Positions 25,972-34,954 are shown, numbered from the stretch's first letter. The stretch: 64,000 nucleotides of DNA from DASUPK01 sp963833375 (GCA_963833375.1 CAWHXR010000010.1:558001-622000), one strand, 5' to 3'. Translations and numbers: made by a program. The notes: generated by a model not told the origin, from the letters alone.

Positions 25972-26325
25972 TCAGGCACCGACCGGGGTGACCGCGGCGT
26001 TGTCGGATTCGCCCGTCCGGATCCGGACCGCACGCTCGAGCGGGACGACGAAGATCTTGCCGTCGCCGACCTCGCCGGTGCGGGCGCCCTCGCTGAGCGC
26101 CTTGATGGTGGGCTCGACGAACGGATCGGTGACCGCGATCTCGAACCGCACCTTCTCGGCGAGCTCCACCTTCACCGTGGTCCCGCGGTAGGTCTCGACG
26201 TGATCGAGCTCACCGCCGTGTCCCTGGACCCGGCTCATCGAGACGCCCCTGACCTCTGCGCGGTACAGCGCTTCCAGTACGTCGTTGGCCTTTTCCGGCC
26301 GCACGATGCCAATCACCAGCTTCAC
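25972..26325 (-). CDS. glnK: P-II nitrogen regulatory protein, atypical T-loop
   Basis: 117 residues, full P-II length. The C-terminal signature GEVGDGKIFVVPLERAVRIR is canonical. The T-loop is not: position 51, the Tyr uridylylated or adenylylated in classical P-II, is Val (YRGTTVKVEL), and Gln39, which helps bind Mg-ATP/2-oxoglutarate, is Glu. Lys58 is kept. It should still trimerise, bind adenylate nucleotides and dock on Amt, but covalent modification at 51 is impossible. First gene of the operon with amt. Confidence 0.92.
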   Translation of the reverse strand: MKLVIGIVRPEKANDVLEALYRAEVRGVSMSRVQGHGGELDHVETYRGTTVKVELAEKVRFEIAVTDPFVEPTIKALSEGARTGEVGDGKIFVVPLERAVRIRTGESDNAAVTPVGA

Positions 26326-26400
26326 GATCCACCCCTCTCGGACGAAAGCAGCGCCAGACGCTGCGCCGGCGACGCTATCTGCGGCGTCTGACGGAACCCG

Positions 26401-27711
26401 TCAGCAGACGTCGGGGCGATCGACCAGCAGGCCGACCGTCGAGCCCGGGCGGACGACCGAGCCGGCCGCCGGGGAGGTCTGGCAGACGTGCCAATCGGAG
26501 GGGATCACGACCCCGAAGAGGCCCCCGCCCTCCTCGGTCGACCGGAGCCCGAGGTCGTCGAGCTGCCGCTCCGCCACGTCCAGCGGCTGACCCGCCAGGG
26601 ACGGAACGGTGACTCCGCTCGGCCGGGAGGTCGTGCCGCCGTCTGAGAGCTTCGGCACCGCGATCAGCGCCGCCGCGGCCAGACCGGAGATCACCAGGAT
26701 GGCCACGATGGCCGCCACCAGGCGACGGCGACGGTGGCGGGGGAGGCGGGCCGTGGGAGCGGGAGCGGGCTCGGTCGCCATCGGCGTGGTCTCGGCAAGT
26801 GGCGCGGCCTCCCCGGCGCCCACCGCTCGCTCGGGTTCCGTCACCGCCTCGCCGTGGGTCGCGGCGACAGCGGCGCGGCCGAGATCGCCAGCCGACGGAT
26901 ACCTCCGGGCGGGGTCCTTCGCCATCGCGCGGCGGATCACCGGATCGAGCGCGGCTGCTCCCCTCTCACCCTTGCCGGCGGCGGGGGGAGGCTCGTTCAG
27001 GTGCGCCCACATCTTCGCCGAGCTCTCGCGATCGGCGAAAGGGACCTCGCCGGTGATCGCATGGAAGAGGACGCAGCCGAGGGCGTAGACGTCGGTGCGG
27101 GCATCGACGCGGCGGCCCTCGATCTGTTCGGGCGCCATGTAGTCGACGGTTCCGATCACCTCGCCGGTGGCGGTCAGGCCGCTCGTCGAGGCGGTGGCCT
27201 TGGCAAGGCCGAAATCGGTCAGATATGCGCTTCGCCCGTCCTCGCCGACGATCACGTTCGCCGGCTTGACGTCGCGGTGGACGAGCCCCGCGGCGTGAAC
27301 GGCGTCCAGGCCCTCGGCCACCTGCGAGATCAGCTCGGCGGCATCGTCGGCGGCGAGGGCACCGCGCGACGAGATCAGCCGGCCCAGGTCCCGGCCGGGG
27401 ACGTACCTCATCGCGACATAGAGAAGGCCCTGCCGCTCGCCCGCCCCGAAGACGGTGACGACCTGGGGGTGCTCGACCGAGGCCGCGGTGCGCGACTCGG
27501 ACCGGAAGCGGGCGCGGAAGCTCTCATCGGTGGCGAGCTCGGCCCTGATCACCTTGAGGGCGACCAGCCGGTCCAGAGCGACCTCCCTGGCCAGGTAGAC
27601 GATCCCCATCCCTCCCTGGCCGAGCGTGCGCTCGATGCGGTAGCCGTCGAACTCGGAGCCGGCCGCAAGCGGGGCCGCCCCACTGCCTCTGATCCTTCCC
27701 TCGACTGACAT
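26401..27711 (-). CDS. transmembrane Ser/Thr protein kinase with one PASTA domain
   Basis: 436 residues from ATG 27711. The Hanks-type kinase domain (about 24-290) has the Gly loop LGQGGMGIVY, Lys53 in VALKVI, the catalytic loop HRDVKPAN (Asp147), DFG at 166-168 and APE in DYMAPEQIEG. An Ala/Pro juxtamembrane linker leads to RHRRRR and one transmembrane helix (~335-356). The extracellular part (~365-435) is a single PASTA-like unit (VTVPSLAGQPLDVAERQLDD). PASTA kinases sense muropeptides or lipid II and regulate cell-wall growth, which fits the elongation genes 20 kb away (inference). The longer open frame upstream is rejected. Confidence 0.92.
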   Translation of the reverse strand: MSVEGRIRGSGAAPLAAGSEFDGYRIERTLGQGGMGIVYLAREVALDRLVALKVIRAELATDESFRARFRSESRTAASVEHPQVVTVFGAGERQGLLYVAMRYVPGRDLGRLISSRGALAADDAAELISQVAEGLDAVHAAGLVHRDVKPANVIVGEDGRSAYLTDFGLAKATASTSGLTATGEVIGTVDYMAPEQIEGRRVDARTDVYALGCVLFHAITGEVPFADRESSAKMWAHLNEPPPAAGKGERGAAALDPVIRRAMAKDPARRYPSAGDLGRAAVAATHGEAVTEPERAVGAGEAAPLAETTPMATEPAPAPTARLPRHRRRRLVAAIVAILVISGLAAAALIAVPKLSDGGTTSRPSGVTVPSLAGQPLDVAERQLDDLGLRSTEEGGGLFGVVIPSDWHVCQTSPAAGSVVRPGSTVGLLVDRPDVC

Positions 27712-27758
27712 CTGGAGCCCAGTATCGCGGCTGATCTGGGCGATGCCGGCGCGGCAGC

Positions 27759-27977
27759 CTAGCCGGCGCTCAGCAGGCCTTCCTCGATCTCGGCGGCCAC
27801 GGACACCGGCTCCAGATGCGCCACCAGGACGAAGGAGTCTGCGATCTGGTCGAGGCGGATCCTGGCCACCTGGCCGCTCGGCGAGACCTCCTGAACCACT
27901 CCGGCGATCGGGGTGCCGTGCGCGCGGTAGCAGTACCGCCATTGCTCCTTGATCTGGGCCATCACGCCTGGGCTCAT
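27759..27977 (-). CDS. small hypothetical protein
   Basis: 72 residues from ATG 27977, starting MSPGVMAQIKEQWRYCYRAH. The C-terminal two thirds alternate beta-type segments (VVQEVSPSGQVARIRLDQIA, FVLVAHLEPVSVAAEI) and suggest a small beta-barrel. Monocistronic, upstream of the kinase gene on the same strand. Family not recognised. Confidence 0.5.
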   Translation of the reverse strand: MSPGVMAQIKEQWRYCYRAHGTPIAGVVQEVSPSGQVARIRLDQIADSFVLVAHLEPVSVAAEIEEGLLSAG

Positions 27978-28104
27978 CGGGATCTCTGTGGCTGGTCATC
28001 GGCCTCGCTGAGACGCCTATTGAGCGGCGAACCCGCGGATCCTCCGGTTGGAAACCACGGTCGCACGGCCGGACGTCGACCCCGCGGTGCCTTAGGCTCG
28101 CCTC

Positions 28105-28227
28105 GTGGACGGCCCGACGACCCGCCTGGAGCTGCGTGAGCTGCAGCGGCCGATCAAGGAGCGCTTCGCCGACGACCCTGAGGCCGCCCGATCGCCATCG
28201 CTGTCCGTGTCGCTGGAGCGGGACTGA
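28105..28227 (+). pseudogene. OsmC-like N-terminal fragment
   Basis: 41 codons from GTG 28105 read RLELRELQRPIKERFADDPE, which resembles the first helix of OsmC/Ohr-family proteins. After the DDPEAAR segment the frame degenerates and stops. The following bases in another frame (IAIAVRVAGAGLIAAQVEAP) look like an OsmC beta-strand continuation, consistent with a frameshift and deletion. The redox Cys region is absent. Its TGA overlaps a CTG that may start the next gene. Confidence 0.35.
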
Positions 28228-28613
28228 TCGCGGCCCAGGTCGAAGCGCCGGACGTCCGAGCCTTCTCGCTGGTCTCGGCCGCTGGAAGGCTCGCGATCGG
28301 GGTCGGGATGCTCGCCGCCCCCGAGCTGACGCTGCGCGCCCTCGGCTTCTCCGAGACGAGCCCGGCGACGGTGGCGGTGGGCCGGATCGCGGGAGGGCGC
28401 GATTTCGTGCTCGGGGCGCTGACGCTTGCGGCGCTGGACGATCCGGAGCGCCTCCGGCGGGCGAGCCTGGCCAATGCCGGCGCGGACGCCGGTGACGTGG
28501 CGGCCTTCGCGATCGCGCTCGGGACGAAGGAGCGAACCGCCGGTGTACGAGGGATCGCGGCGGCGCTGCCAGCCACGCTGGCCGGGCTCTGGGCGGCTTG
28601 GCGGCTGAGCTGA
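28224..28613 (+). CDS. small membrane-associated conserved protein (DUF4267-like)
   Basis: About 129 residues if begun at CTG 28224, or 101 from ATG 28308. The family-like sequence starts before the ATG (FSLVSAAGRLAIGVGML), so an upstream start is needed. GGAG lies five bases before the CTG. Later motifs are PELTLRALGFSETSPATVAV, RIAGGRDFVLGAL and LANAGADAGDVAAFAIAL. Two to three hydrophobic helices. Function unknown; the family name is tentative. Confidence 0.55.
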   Translation: MIAAQVEAPDVRAFSLVSAAGRLAIGVGMLAAPELTLRALGFSETSPATVAVGRIAGGRDFVLGALTLAALDDPERLRRASLANAGADAGDVAAFAIALGTKERTAGVRGIAAALPATLAGLWAAWRLS

Positions 28614-28903
28614 GCTCACCCCGGGCGCGCGAGGTCCTGCGGCGCGTGCGGCGGGTCGCGCCGGGATTCGTCACCACCTACGGGGACCTCTGTCCCGAGG
28701 CGCCGCGATTCGCCGGCTACGTCCTCTCCAAGTGCGACGACCCCGCCGTGCCGTGGCAGCGGATCGTCCGGGCCGACGGATCGCTGGCCAAGGGACGCCG
28801 GCAGCGGCGACTGCTCGAGGCCGAGGGCGTGCCGTTCCGCGGCGATCGCGTGGACATGGCCGTCGCCTGGGTCCCGGCGGAGGTTGATGCGAAGGCGCCC
28901 TGA
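28598..28903 (+). CDS. alkyltransferase-like (ATL) DNA-binding protein
   Basis: 101 residues, TTG start overlapping the previous gene by 16 bases. The fold is the C-terminal domain of O6-alkylguanine-DNA alkyltransferases: VTTYGDL, the helix-turn-helix with YVLSKCDDPA, VPWQRIVRADGSL and LLEAEGVPF. The acceptor Cys of the PCHR motif is replaced (PWQR), so it cannot remove alkyl groups but can bind O6-alkylguanine and flag it for nucleotide excision repair. Cytoplasmic, single domain, full length for ATLs. Confidence 0.85.
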   Translation: MAAELSSPRAREVLRRVRRVAPGFVTTYGDLCPEAPRFAGYVLSKCDDPAVPWQRIVRADGSLAKGRRQRRLLEAEGVPFRGDRVDMAVAWVPAEVDAKAP

Positions 28904-28939
28904 GGCGAAGCCGAGGAGGGACCGCTTGATGAGGCGACC

Positions 28940-29980
28940 GTGAGCGCCCAGGGGGAGGAGCCCGCCCGGGCAACCGGAAAGAGAACCCGGAGCGTCACGA
29001 TGATCGTCGATTGCGCCTACTACAAGGACGGGGTGCGCCAGCACGACGGCACGCTGACGCCGGAGCAGGCCGCCGAGCAAGCGAAGTCCGCGGCGGAGGG
29101 AGAGTTCGTCTGGATCGGGCTACACGAGCCGGAGCCCGGCGACATGGACCGGCTCGCGGAGCTCTTCCACCTGCACGAGCTGGCGGTGGAGGACGCCCAG
29201 CGCGCCCACCAGCGGCCCAAGATCGAGGACTACGACGAGAACTTCTTCATCGTTCTGCGGACGGCCCACTACCACGAGGACCAGGAGGAGGTCCATTTCG
29301 GGGAGATCCACGTCTTCGCCGGCAGGGGCTACGTGATCACCGTCCGCCATGGACCCGGGAGCGAGCTCTCATCCGCCCGGCGGAGGCTGGAGTCGCGGCC
29401 CGACCTGCTCAAGCTCGGGGCGTCCTCCGCCGTCTGGGCGGTGCTCGACAAGGTCGTGGACGACTACCTGCCGGTCGTGGACGCGATCGACGACGACATC
29501 GAGGAGGTGGAGAAGGACGTCTTCGACGACGACGTTCCCGCCCCGACGGCGCGGATCTACCATCTGAAGCGGGAGGTGATCGAGTTCCATCGCGCCGTCT
29601 GGCCGTTGCTGACCCCGCTCGAATCACTGGAGGCGGGGTCGTACGAGCGGGTCCCGACGGAGCTGAGGACCTTCTTCCGGGACGTCGCCGACCACGCTCG
29701 CCGGGTGGACGAGCAGGTCACCTCCCAGCGTGAGCTGCTGACCAGCGTCCTCGAGGCGAACCTCGCCCTGGTGAGCGTCAACCAGAACGAGGTCGTCAAG
29801 AAGATCTCGGCGATCGCCGGGATCATCGCGGTGCCGACCTACATCGCCTCCGTCTACGGCATGAACTTCAACCACATGCCGGAGCTGCACTGGCGGTTCG
29901 GATACCCACTGGCGATCGCGCTGATGGCCCTCTGCGTGGCCGTTCTGGTCTCGTTCTTCAGGAGGATCGACTGGCTCTAA
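28940..29980 (+). CDS. corA: CorA-type magnesium/divalent cation transporter
   Basis: 346 residues from GTG 28940 (an internal ATG at 29000 is an alternative). A large cytoplasmic N-domain with acidic and helical segments (HELAVEDAQRAHQRPKIEDY) leads to two C-terminal transmembrane helices separated by the signature YGMNF. The pore-lining stalk helix includes NLALVSVNQNEVVKKISA. Pentameric channel in the cytoplasmic membrane. The C-terminal FRRIDWL basic anchor is typical. Confidence 0.93.
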   Translation: MSAQGEEPARATGKRTRSVTMIVDCAYYKDGVRQHDGTLTPEQAAEQAKSAAEGEFVWIGLHEPEPGDMDRLAELFHLHELAVEDAQRAHQRPKIEDYDENFFIVLRTAHYHEDQEEVHFGEIHVFAGRGYVITVRHGPGSELSSARRRLESRPDLLKLGASSAVWAVLDKVVDDYLPVVDAIDDDIEEVEKDVFDDDVPAPTARIYHLKREVIEFHRAVWPLLTPLESLEAGSYERVPTELRTFFRDVADHARRVDEQVTSQRELLTSVLEANLALVSVNQNEVVKKISAIAGIIAVPTYIASVYGMNFNHMPELHWRFGYPLAIALMALCVAVLVSFFRRIDWL

Positions 29981-29990
29981 CCTGGATTTG

Positions 29991-30893
29991 ATGCAGCCGC
30001 TACTCGCGCATGCCGTCGGCGGCCCCGTGTTCGAGCCGCTCCAGGTGGTGCTCCTGACGCTGGTGGCGACCGCCTACTCGTTGCGCCTGATCACTCTCTC
30101 CCGTGAGGGCAAACCGGTTGCGGGCTGGCGGGTCGCCTGCTTCGCCTCGGGCCTGGGGTTGATCGCGGTGGCGTTCATCTCGCCGCTGGGGCGCCTCGAC
30201 GACCAGCTCGTCCTGGCGCACATGGGCCAGCACCTGCTGATGGGGGATCTCGGTCCGCTGCTGATCGTGCTCGGGCTGACCGGCCCGCTCGTGCAGCCGC
30301 TGCTCTCGAGCCGCTGGCTGGGTTGGATGCGCCACCTCGGACACCCGCTTGTCGCCCTGCCCCTCTGGGCCGCCGACCTGTACGTCTGGCACCTCCCGGT
30401 GCTCTACCAGGCGGCGACGGACCACAGCGCCGTCCACGCCCTCCAGCACTCCTGCTTCATCGGCTTCGGTGTGCTGATGTGGATGCCGCTGGTCGGTCCG
30501 CTGCCTCAGCCGAGGTGGTTCGGGATCCCGTCGAAGATCGGCTACCTGATCGGCGTCCGGCTGATCGGGACGGTGCTGGCCAACGTCTTCATGTGGTCGA
30601 GCAGCATCTTCTATCCCCACTACGCGGCCGGTGAGGCGAGCTGGCACATCGCCCCCCTCACCGACCAGAGCATCGCCGGCGTGATGATGATGGTGGAGGG
30701 CGGCTTCGTCACCCTCGGGGTCCTCGCCTGGCTCTTCCTGCAGTGGGCCAAGCAGGACACCGAGCGCCAGCGGCTCCTCGACCTCGCCGAGTCCCGGGGC
30801 GTCGAGCTCAGCGACGCCCGCGCCGCCCGCGCGGCGGCAGCCGGGCAGGGCGCCCGGCTCGAGGAGCGGATCAAGACGGAGGGGCAAGCCTGA
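29991..30893 (+). CDS. ctaG: cytochrome c oxidase assembly protein, CtaG (caa3) family
   Basis: 300 residues from ATG 29991 (a TTG lies directly before it). About seven transmembrane helices. Family motifs: FISPLGRLDDQLVLAHMGQH, HLLMGDLGPLLIVLGLTGPL, HALQHSCFIGFGVLMWMPLV and DQSIAGVMMMVEGG. Conserved His residues in these segments are thought to handle copper for the CuA/CuB sites of oxidase. The C-terminal ~50 residues form a charged cytoplasmic helix. The oxidase genes are not in this window. Confidence 0.88.
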   Translation: MQPLLAHAVGGPVFEPLQVVLLTLVATAYSLRLITLSREGKPVAGWRVACFASGLGLIAVAFISPLGRLDDQLVLAHMGQHLLMGDLGPLLIVLGLTGPLVQPLLSSRWLGWMRHLGHPLVALPLWAADLYVWHLPVLYQAATDHSAVHALQHSCFIGFGVLMWMPLVGPLPQPRWFGIPSKIGYLIGVRLIGTVLANVFMWSSSIFYPHYAAGEASWHIAPLTDQSIAGVMMMVEGGFVTLGVLAWLFLQWAKQDTERQRLLDLAESRGVELSDARAARAAAAGQGARLEERIKTEGQA

Positions 30894-31047
30894 GCCGTTT
30901 CCAGGCCCGGCGGGCGCCGTAGATCCCGAGCGCCGCCAGCGACAGGCCGAGGTCGATCGAGAAGGAGGCGAGCCGGCCGGGCGCGCCCGTGTAGAGCCAG
31001 GCGCCGAGCCGCTCGCGTCGTGTGGTCTCTAAGGTGGTCGCTTCCAT
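30871..31047 (-). CDS. small membrane protein antisense to gene boundaries
   Basis: 58 residues on the minus strand from ATG 31047, squeezed between ctaG and tig and overlapping ctaG by 23 bases and tig by two. The sequence TTRRERLGAWLYTGAPGRLA, then FSIDLGLSLAALGIYGARRA, gives one transmembrane helix with positive flanks. It fills the only gap between two opposite-strand genes and reads as a genuine protein. Function unknown. Confidence 0.5.
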   Translation of the reverse strand: MEATTLETTRRERLGAWLYTGAPGRLASFSIDLGLSLAALGIYGARRAWKRLRLAPPS

Positions 31048-32434
31048 GGAGACGACCGTAAAGGAGCTTCCCGACTCCCGCGTCCGCGTCGACGTGGACG
31101 TCGACCCGAAGGACGTCGAGGGCAGCATCAACCGGACCGCGCGCCAGCTCGGCCAGGACATGAAGATGCCCGGCTTCCGCAAGGGCAAGGTGCCGGCGGA
31201 GATGGTGGTGCAACGCCTCGGCCGCGAGACCGTCCTCACGCAGGCGCTCGAGTCCTCTCTCGGCGACTGGTACGAGCGGGCGATGCTGGAGTCCGGGGTG
31301 AACCCGGTCGGCGATCCCAAGCTCGACCTCTCCGACCTCCCCGAGGAGGGGAAGCCGCTGCGCTTCTCGATCGAGGTCGCGGTGCGGCCGGGTGCCGAGC
31401 TCGGCGAGTACAAGGGCCTCGAGGTCGGGCGCGAGGAGCCTGAGGTCCCCGAGGAGGCCGTCCAGACCGAGCTCAACCGGCTCCGCGAGGGCTTCGCCAG
31501 GCTCAACCCCGTCGAGCGGGAGGCCAAGCAGGGTGACGTGGTGCTGATCGACTACGAGGGCAAGATCGAAGGCGAGCCCTTCGACGGCGGCGCCGCCAAG
31601 GACTACCTGCTCGAGCTGGGGGAGGGCCGCGTCCTGCCCGAGCTGGAGAAGGCGCTCGAGGGCGCCAAGCCGGGTGAGGATCGCCAGGCAACGGTGCCGT
31701 TCCCGGACGATTACCCGGCCGAGGAGGTCGCGGGGAAGACCGCCGAGTTCGAGGTCAAGGTCAAGGAGGTCCGCGAGAAGGAGCTGCCCGATCTCGACGA
31801 CGACTTCGCGGCGGAGGCGTCCGAGTTCGACACGCTCGCGGAGCTGCGCGAGCACGTCGCCGGCCAGATCAAGGAGATCCTCGACAGGCAGATCGCCGAG
31901 CGCTTCCGCGAGGCCGCCGTGGACGCGGCCGTCGCGAACGCGAAGGTCGAGCTGCCCGGCCCGGTCGTCGAGGCGCGGGCCGCGGAGATGTGGCGGCGCG
32001 TCGAGCGCTCCCTGCAGCGGCAGGGGATGGATCCCGAGGCCTACCTTCAAATGCAGGGGAAGACGCGCGACGAGATGATCGAGCAGGCCCGCCCTGACGC
32101 CGAGCAGGCCCTGAAGCGGGAGGCGGTCCTGGAGGCCGTCGCCGAGGCCGAGGGGATCGAGATCACCGAGGAGGACATGCTCGAGGCGCTCCAGGTCCCG
32201 CCGGGTCACGAGGACCACGGGCACCCGGAGCCTGCCGATGCCCTCAAGGACATCCGCGAGTCAGGGCGCGAGGAGCTGCTCAAGGAGGACCTGCGGATGC
32301 GGCGAGCGCTCGAGCTGATCGCCGAGCAGGCCAAGCCGATCCCCATGGAGCAGGCTCAGGCCCGCGAGGAGATCTGGACCCCGGAGAAGGAACGCGAGGA
32401 AAAGGGCGGCCTCTGGACGCCCGGCTCCGACTAG
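31046..32434 (+). CDS. tig: trigger factor
   Basis: 462 residues from ATG 31046 (METTVKELPDSRVRV); the earlier GTG at 31022 is not needed. The N-terminal ribosome-binding domain has the signature GFRKGKVP. A central FKBP-type PPIase domain covers about 155-240 (GDVVLIDYEGKIEG, FPDDYPAEEVAGK). The C-terminal helical chaperone domain ends in an acidic, His-containing tail. It is longer than the usual ~430 residues because of this tail. Acts at the ribosome exit tunnel. The clpP and clpX genes follow within 6 kb, the common bacterial order, here interrupted by other genes. Confidence 0.95.
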   Translation: METTVKELPDSRVRVDVDVDPKDVEGSINRTARQLGQDMKMPGFRKGKVPAEMVVQRLGRETVLTQALESSLGDWYERAMLESGVNPVGDPKLDLSDLPEEGKPLRFSIEVAVRPGAELGEYKGLEVGREEPEVPEEAVQTELNRLREGFARLNPVEREAKQGDVVLIDYEGKIEGEPFDGGAAKDYLLELGEGRVLPELEKALEGAKPGEDRQATVPFPDDYPAEEVAGKTAEFEVKVKEVREKELPDLDDDFAAEASEFDTLAELREHVAGQIKEILDRQIAERFREAAVDAAVANAKVELPGPVVEARAAEMWRRVERSLQRQGMDPEAYLQMQGKTRDEMIEQARPDAEQALKREAVLEAVAEAEGIEITEEDMLEALQVPPGHEDHGHPEPADALKDIRESGREELLKEDLRMRRALELIAEQAKPIPMEQAQAREEIWTPEKEREEKGGLWTPGSD

Positions 32435-32487
32435 GCGACTCCTCAGACTTGCCGCTCCGTCAGGCGAGCGGCGGTGTTGGTTCGAAC

Positions 32488-34059
32488 GTGACTCGGATCG
32501 TCGGCTCGACTGCAGTCTGTCTTGCTGTGGTCGCGCTGCTCGCGACGTCCTCCGCCGCCTCGGCCAAGACCTACCGTCCGACGCGCACCGACGATCCCGT
32601 GCCCAACGGCTGTAAGCCGAAGGACTGCTCGCTGCGCGAGGCTGTGATCGCCGCCAATGCGAGTGGCCCGACACCTTCGACGATCGTGTTGCGCCCCGAG
32701 AAGCGCTACGCGCTCACCCGCCGCGGCGCCGCCGAGGACGCATCCCTCACCGGCGACCTCGACCTGACCGGACCCAGCACCGTCGTCAAGACCAAGGGGC
32801 GGGGCGGGCGGGCGGTCATCGACGGCAACGGCATCGACCGCATCTTCGACCTCCCCGCCAACATCAGGCTGACGCTGGAGCGAGTCGTGCTGCGTGATGG
32901 TTACGCTCGCGGCGGCGACGGCGGGGCCGTCCGTGGCGGCGTAATCGATGTGCACGACAGCCGCCTGGTCGACAACACCGCGGACAACAGCGGCGGAGCG
33001 ATCTTCAACGGAGGATTCACGCCGGACGGCAAGGGAGGAATCATCGTCAACGGGGGCGGCGTCGGAATTCACAAGACACTGCTACGGGGAAACAGGGCCG
33101 GCGGCGCCTGCTGCGGGGGCGGCGGCGCGGTGGCCGTCGTGGGGGACTGCGCCAACAATCTGGTGCACGTCGCGATCACCAAGAGCCGGGGCACACGCAA
33201 CAGCACCGGATCACACGGCGTTGGCGGCATGGTGTACGCGTCCTGCACCGTGACCTCGATCACGCGAACGCTTGCCGACCACAACCGGACCCCGGGCGTT
33301 GGGGGTGCGATCTTCAGCGCGCTCTCGAATCTATCCCTTTCCGACTCCACCCTCGCCGGCAATGAGTCCTAGGATCTGGGTGGCGGGCTCGCCGTCCTTG
33401 GCGGCGGATTCGTCGACCACTCGACCATCTCCGGGAACCGCGCCGCCTCCGGCGGCGGCATCGGCACCTTCGCAGCAAGCGAGGCACCGCAGCCGGGACT
33501 CGTGGTCGAGGACTCGACGATCGCCAACAATCGAGCCGACGGCGTCGGCGGGGGGATCGGCTCGTTCGGTGAGTCGGGCGTCCCCAGCGCTCATTCGACC
33601 ATCGAGCTCGACGCCGTCACCGTCGCCTACAACGTCGCGAACGAGGGCAGGTGCCGGTGCGCCGGCGGGGGCCTCTACGAGGGCGCCGGCAACGTGATCA
33701 GCGCCCGAAACACGATCGTCGCGCTCAACAGCCTGGCTTCAGGAGGGACCGCCGGCAGAGATTGCGACAGCTTCGCCTCGGAGGGCCTCCACTCGCTGGG
33801 CCACAACCTGATCGGCGACCGTATTGGCTGCGCGGGGTTCGGCGTGGCCGGCGACTTGTTCGGCGGGCCGCTGAGGCTGGGCAGGCTGGCCGACAACGGC
33901 GGCCCCACCAGGACGATCGCGCTGATGCGAGGCTCACGGGCGATCGACCGCGGCGACCCCACCGCGCCCCCTGGGGTGGTTCTCGTGGACCAGCGCGGCG
34001 TGAAGCGCGACAAGAAGCCCGACATCGGCGCCTACGAGCGGACCCGCAAGCGCGCTTAG
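32488..34059 (+). pseudogene. secreted right-handed beta-helix protein (choice-of-anchor Q type) with an internal amber codon
   Basis: From GTG 32488 the frame begins with a signal peptide (VCLAVVALLATSSAASA) and the CSLREAVIAANA motif of choice-of-anchor Q/beta-helix proteins. Repeats of the form GG.I.N follow (LVDNTADNSGGAIFNGG, TIANNRADGVGGGIGSFG). At 33370-33372 the frame is cut by TAG; after it the same frame continues seamlessly (DLGGGLAVLGGGFVDHSTIS) to the family-typical end DNGGPTRTIALMRGSRAIDR and KPDIGAYER. It is either a pseudogene by one substitution or read through at amber. The mature protein would be extracellular, probably polysaccharide- or surface-associated. Confidence 0.7.
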
Positions 34060-34595
34060 AGGCCTAGGCTCGTCTGTCGGGCGGGGTAGGTGACGACCCC
34101 GTTCTCGACGACGGCGAAATCCGTGAGCTCGTGGGGAGTGAGCGATCCGGTCGGCCCGAGATGGAGGATGCGCCAGCCGCGGAAGGTGAGCGCGTCCGAG
34201 AGCAGGCGGCGGTGACAGCGGCTCCAGTCGGCCTCCGCGCACATCACGGCGGTGCGCCGCTCACTGGCGAGCTCCTCGAGGCGCTCGATCCCCGTCTCGA
34301 ACTCGAGCGAGGCCATGTGATCGGCGTAGCCTTGGAAGGCCTCGATCTTCTCCCAGCCCGCATTGGGCGAGTCCGCCGCCGGGGTGCGCCGGCCTCCGAG
34401 CTCCCCGCCCAGGTCGACGTAGTGGATGCCCTGCTCGATCAGCTCCGCCGCCAGTGAGGACCTGTTGAACTGTGGGTAGCGCGAATGGGGATTCGCCCGG
34501 ATGTCCGCGACGAGTTCGACCCCGGCCCCGCGGAGCAGGTCGAGGAACTCCCGCTCCTCGTGATTCGAGTGGCCGACGGTGAGGATCTCGGTCAC
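34056..34595 (-). CDS. DUF488 family protein
   Basis: 179 residues from GTG 34595. Motifs: TVGHSNHEEREFLDLLRGAG, VADIRANPHSRYPQFN, HYVDLGGELGGRR and TAVMCAEADWSRCHRRLL. These match DUF488, which has an SH3-like or nucleotide-related fold and conserved Asp/Arg and Cys/His residues; no reaction is established. Its start overlaps the cupin gene's stop by four bases, so the two are co-translated. It converges on the beta-helix gene with a 4-base overlap. Confidence 0.9.
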   Translation of the reverse strand: MTEILTVGHSNHEEREFLDLLRGAGVELVADIRANPHSRYPQFNRSSLAAELIEQGIHYVDLGGELGGRRTPAADSPNAGWEKIEAFQGYADHMASLEFETGIERLEELASERRTAVMCAEADWSRCHRRLLSDALTFRGWRILHLGPTGSLTPHELTDFAVVENGVVTYPARQTSLGL

Positions 34596-34954
34596 TCGCA
34601 GAGCACCGTGTCGTCGTGGGAGTAGGGCGGAGCCGAGGAGCAGAGGACGACCAGCGGCTCGGCTCCTGTGCTCCAGAGCTTGTGGCGGGTCCCGGGCGGG
34701 ATCACGACCGTGTCCCCGGCCTGGACCTCCGCCTCCTCGCCGGCGAGCCGCATGCGACCGTTGCCGGAGACGAAGCTGTAGATCTCCTCCGAGGCGCGGT
34801 GGTAGTGCTCGATCGTCTCGCCCCCGGCGGGCACGATGGCCTCGGCCAGGGATTGGTTGACTGCGTTGCCAGGCGCCGGCCCGGCGACCTCCCTCACCCT
34901 CGATCCATCCCGGGTCACATACGGCTCGCGCTCCGCCGCGCGCACGACCTTCAT
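34592..34954 (-). CDS. cupin-domain protein
   Basis: 120 residues, single cupin. Metal-ligand motif 1 is ETIEHYHRASEEIYSFVSGN (H-x-H-x-E type) and motif 2 is VVIPPGTRHKLW. The mature barrel is complete. Such small cupins include isomerases, dioxygenases and sugar-binding proteins, so the substrate is not assigned. First gene of a two-gene operon with DUF488. Confidence 0.85.
   Translation of the reverse strand: MKVVRAAEREPYVTRDGSRVREVAGPAPGNAVNQSLAEAIVPAGGETIEHYHRASEEIYSFVSGNGRMRLAGEEAEVQAGDTVVIPPGTRHKLWSTGAEPLVVLCSSAPPYSHDDTVLCE

Noticed and set aside
26401..28677. 758-residue form of the kinase
   Set aside because: Residues before MSVEGRIRG are Arg/Pro/Ser-rich out-of-frame translation across two other genes; the kinase starts at 27711.
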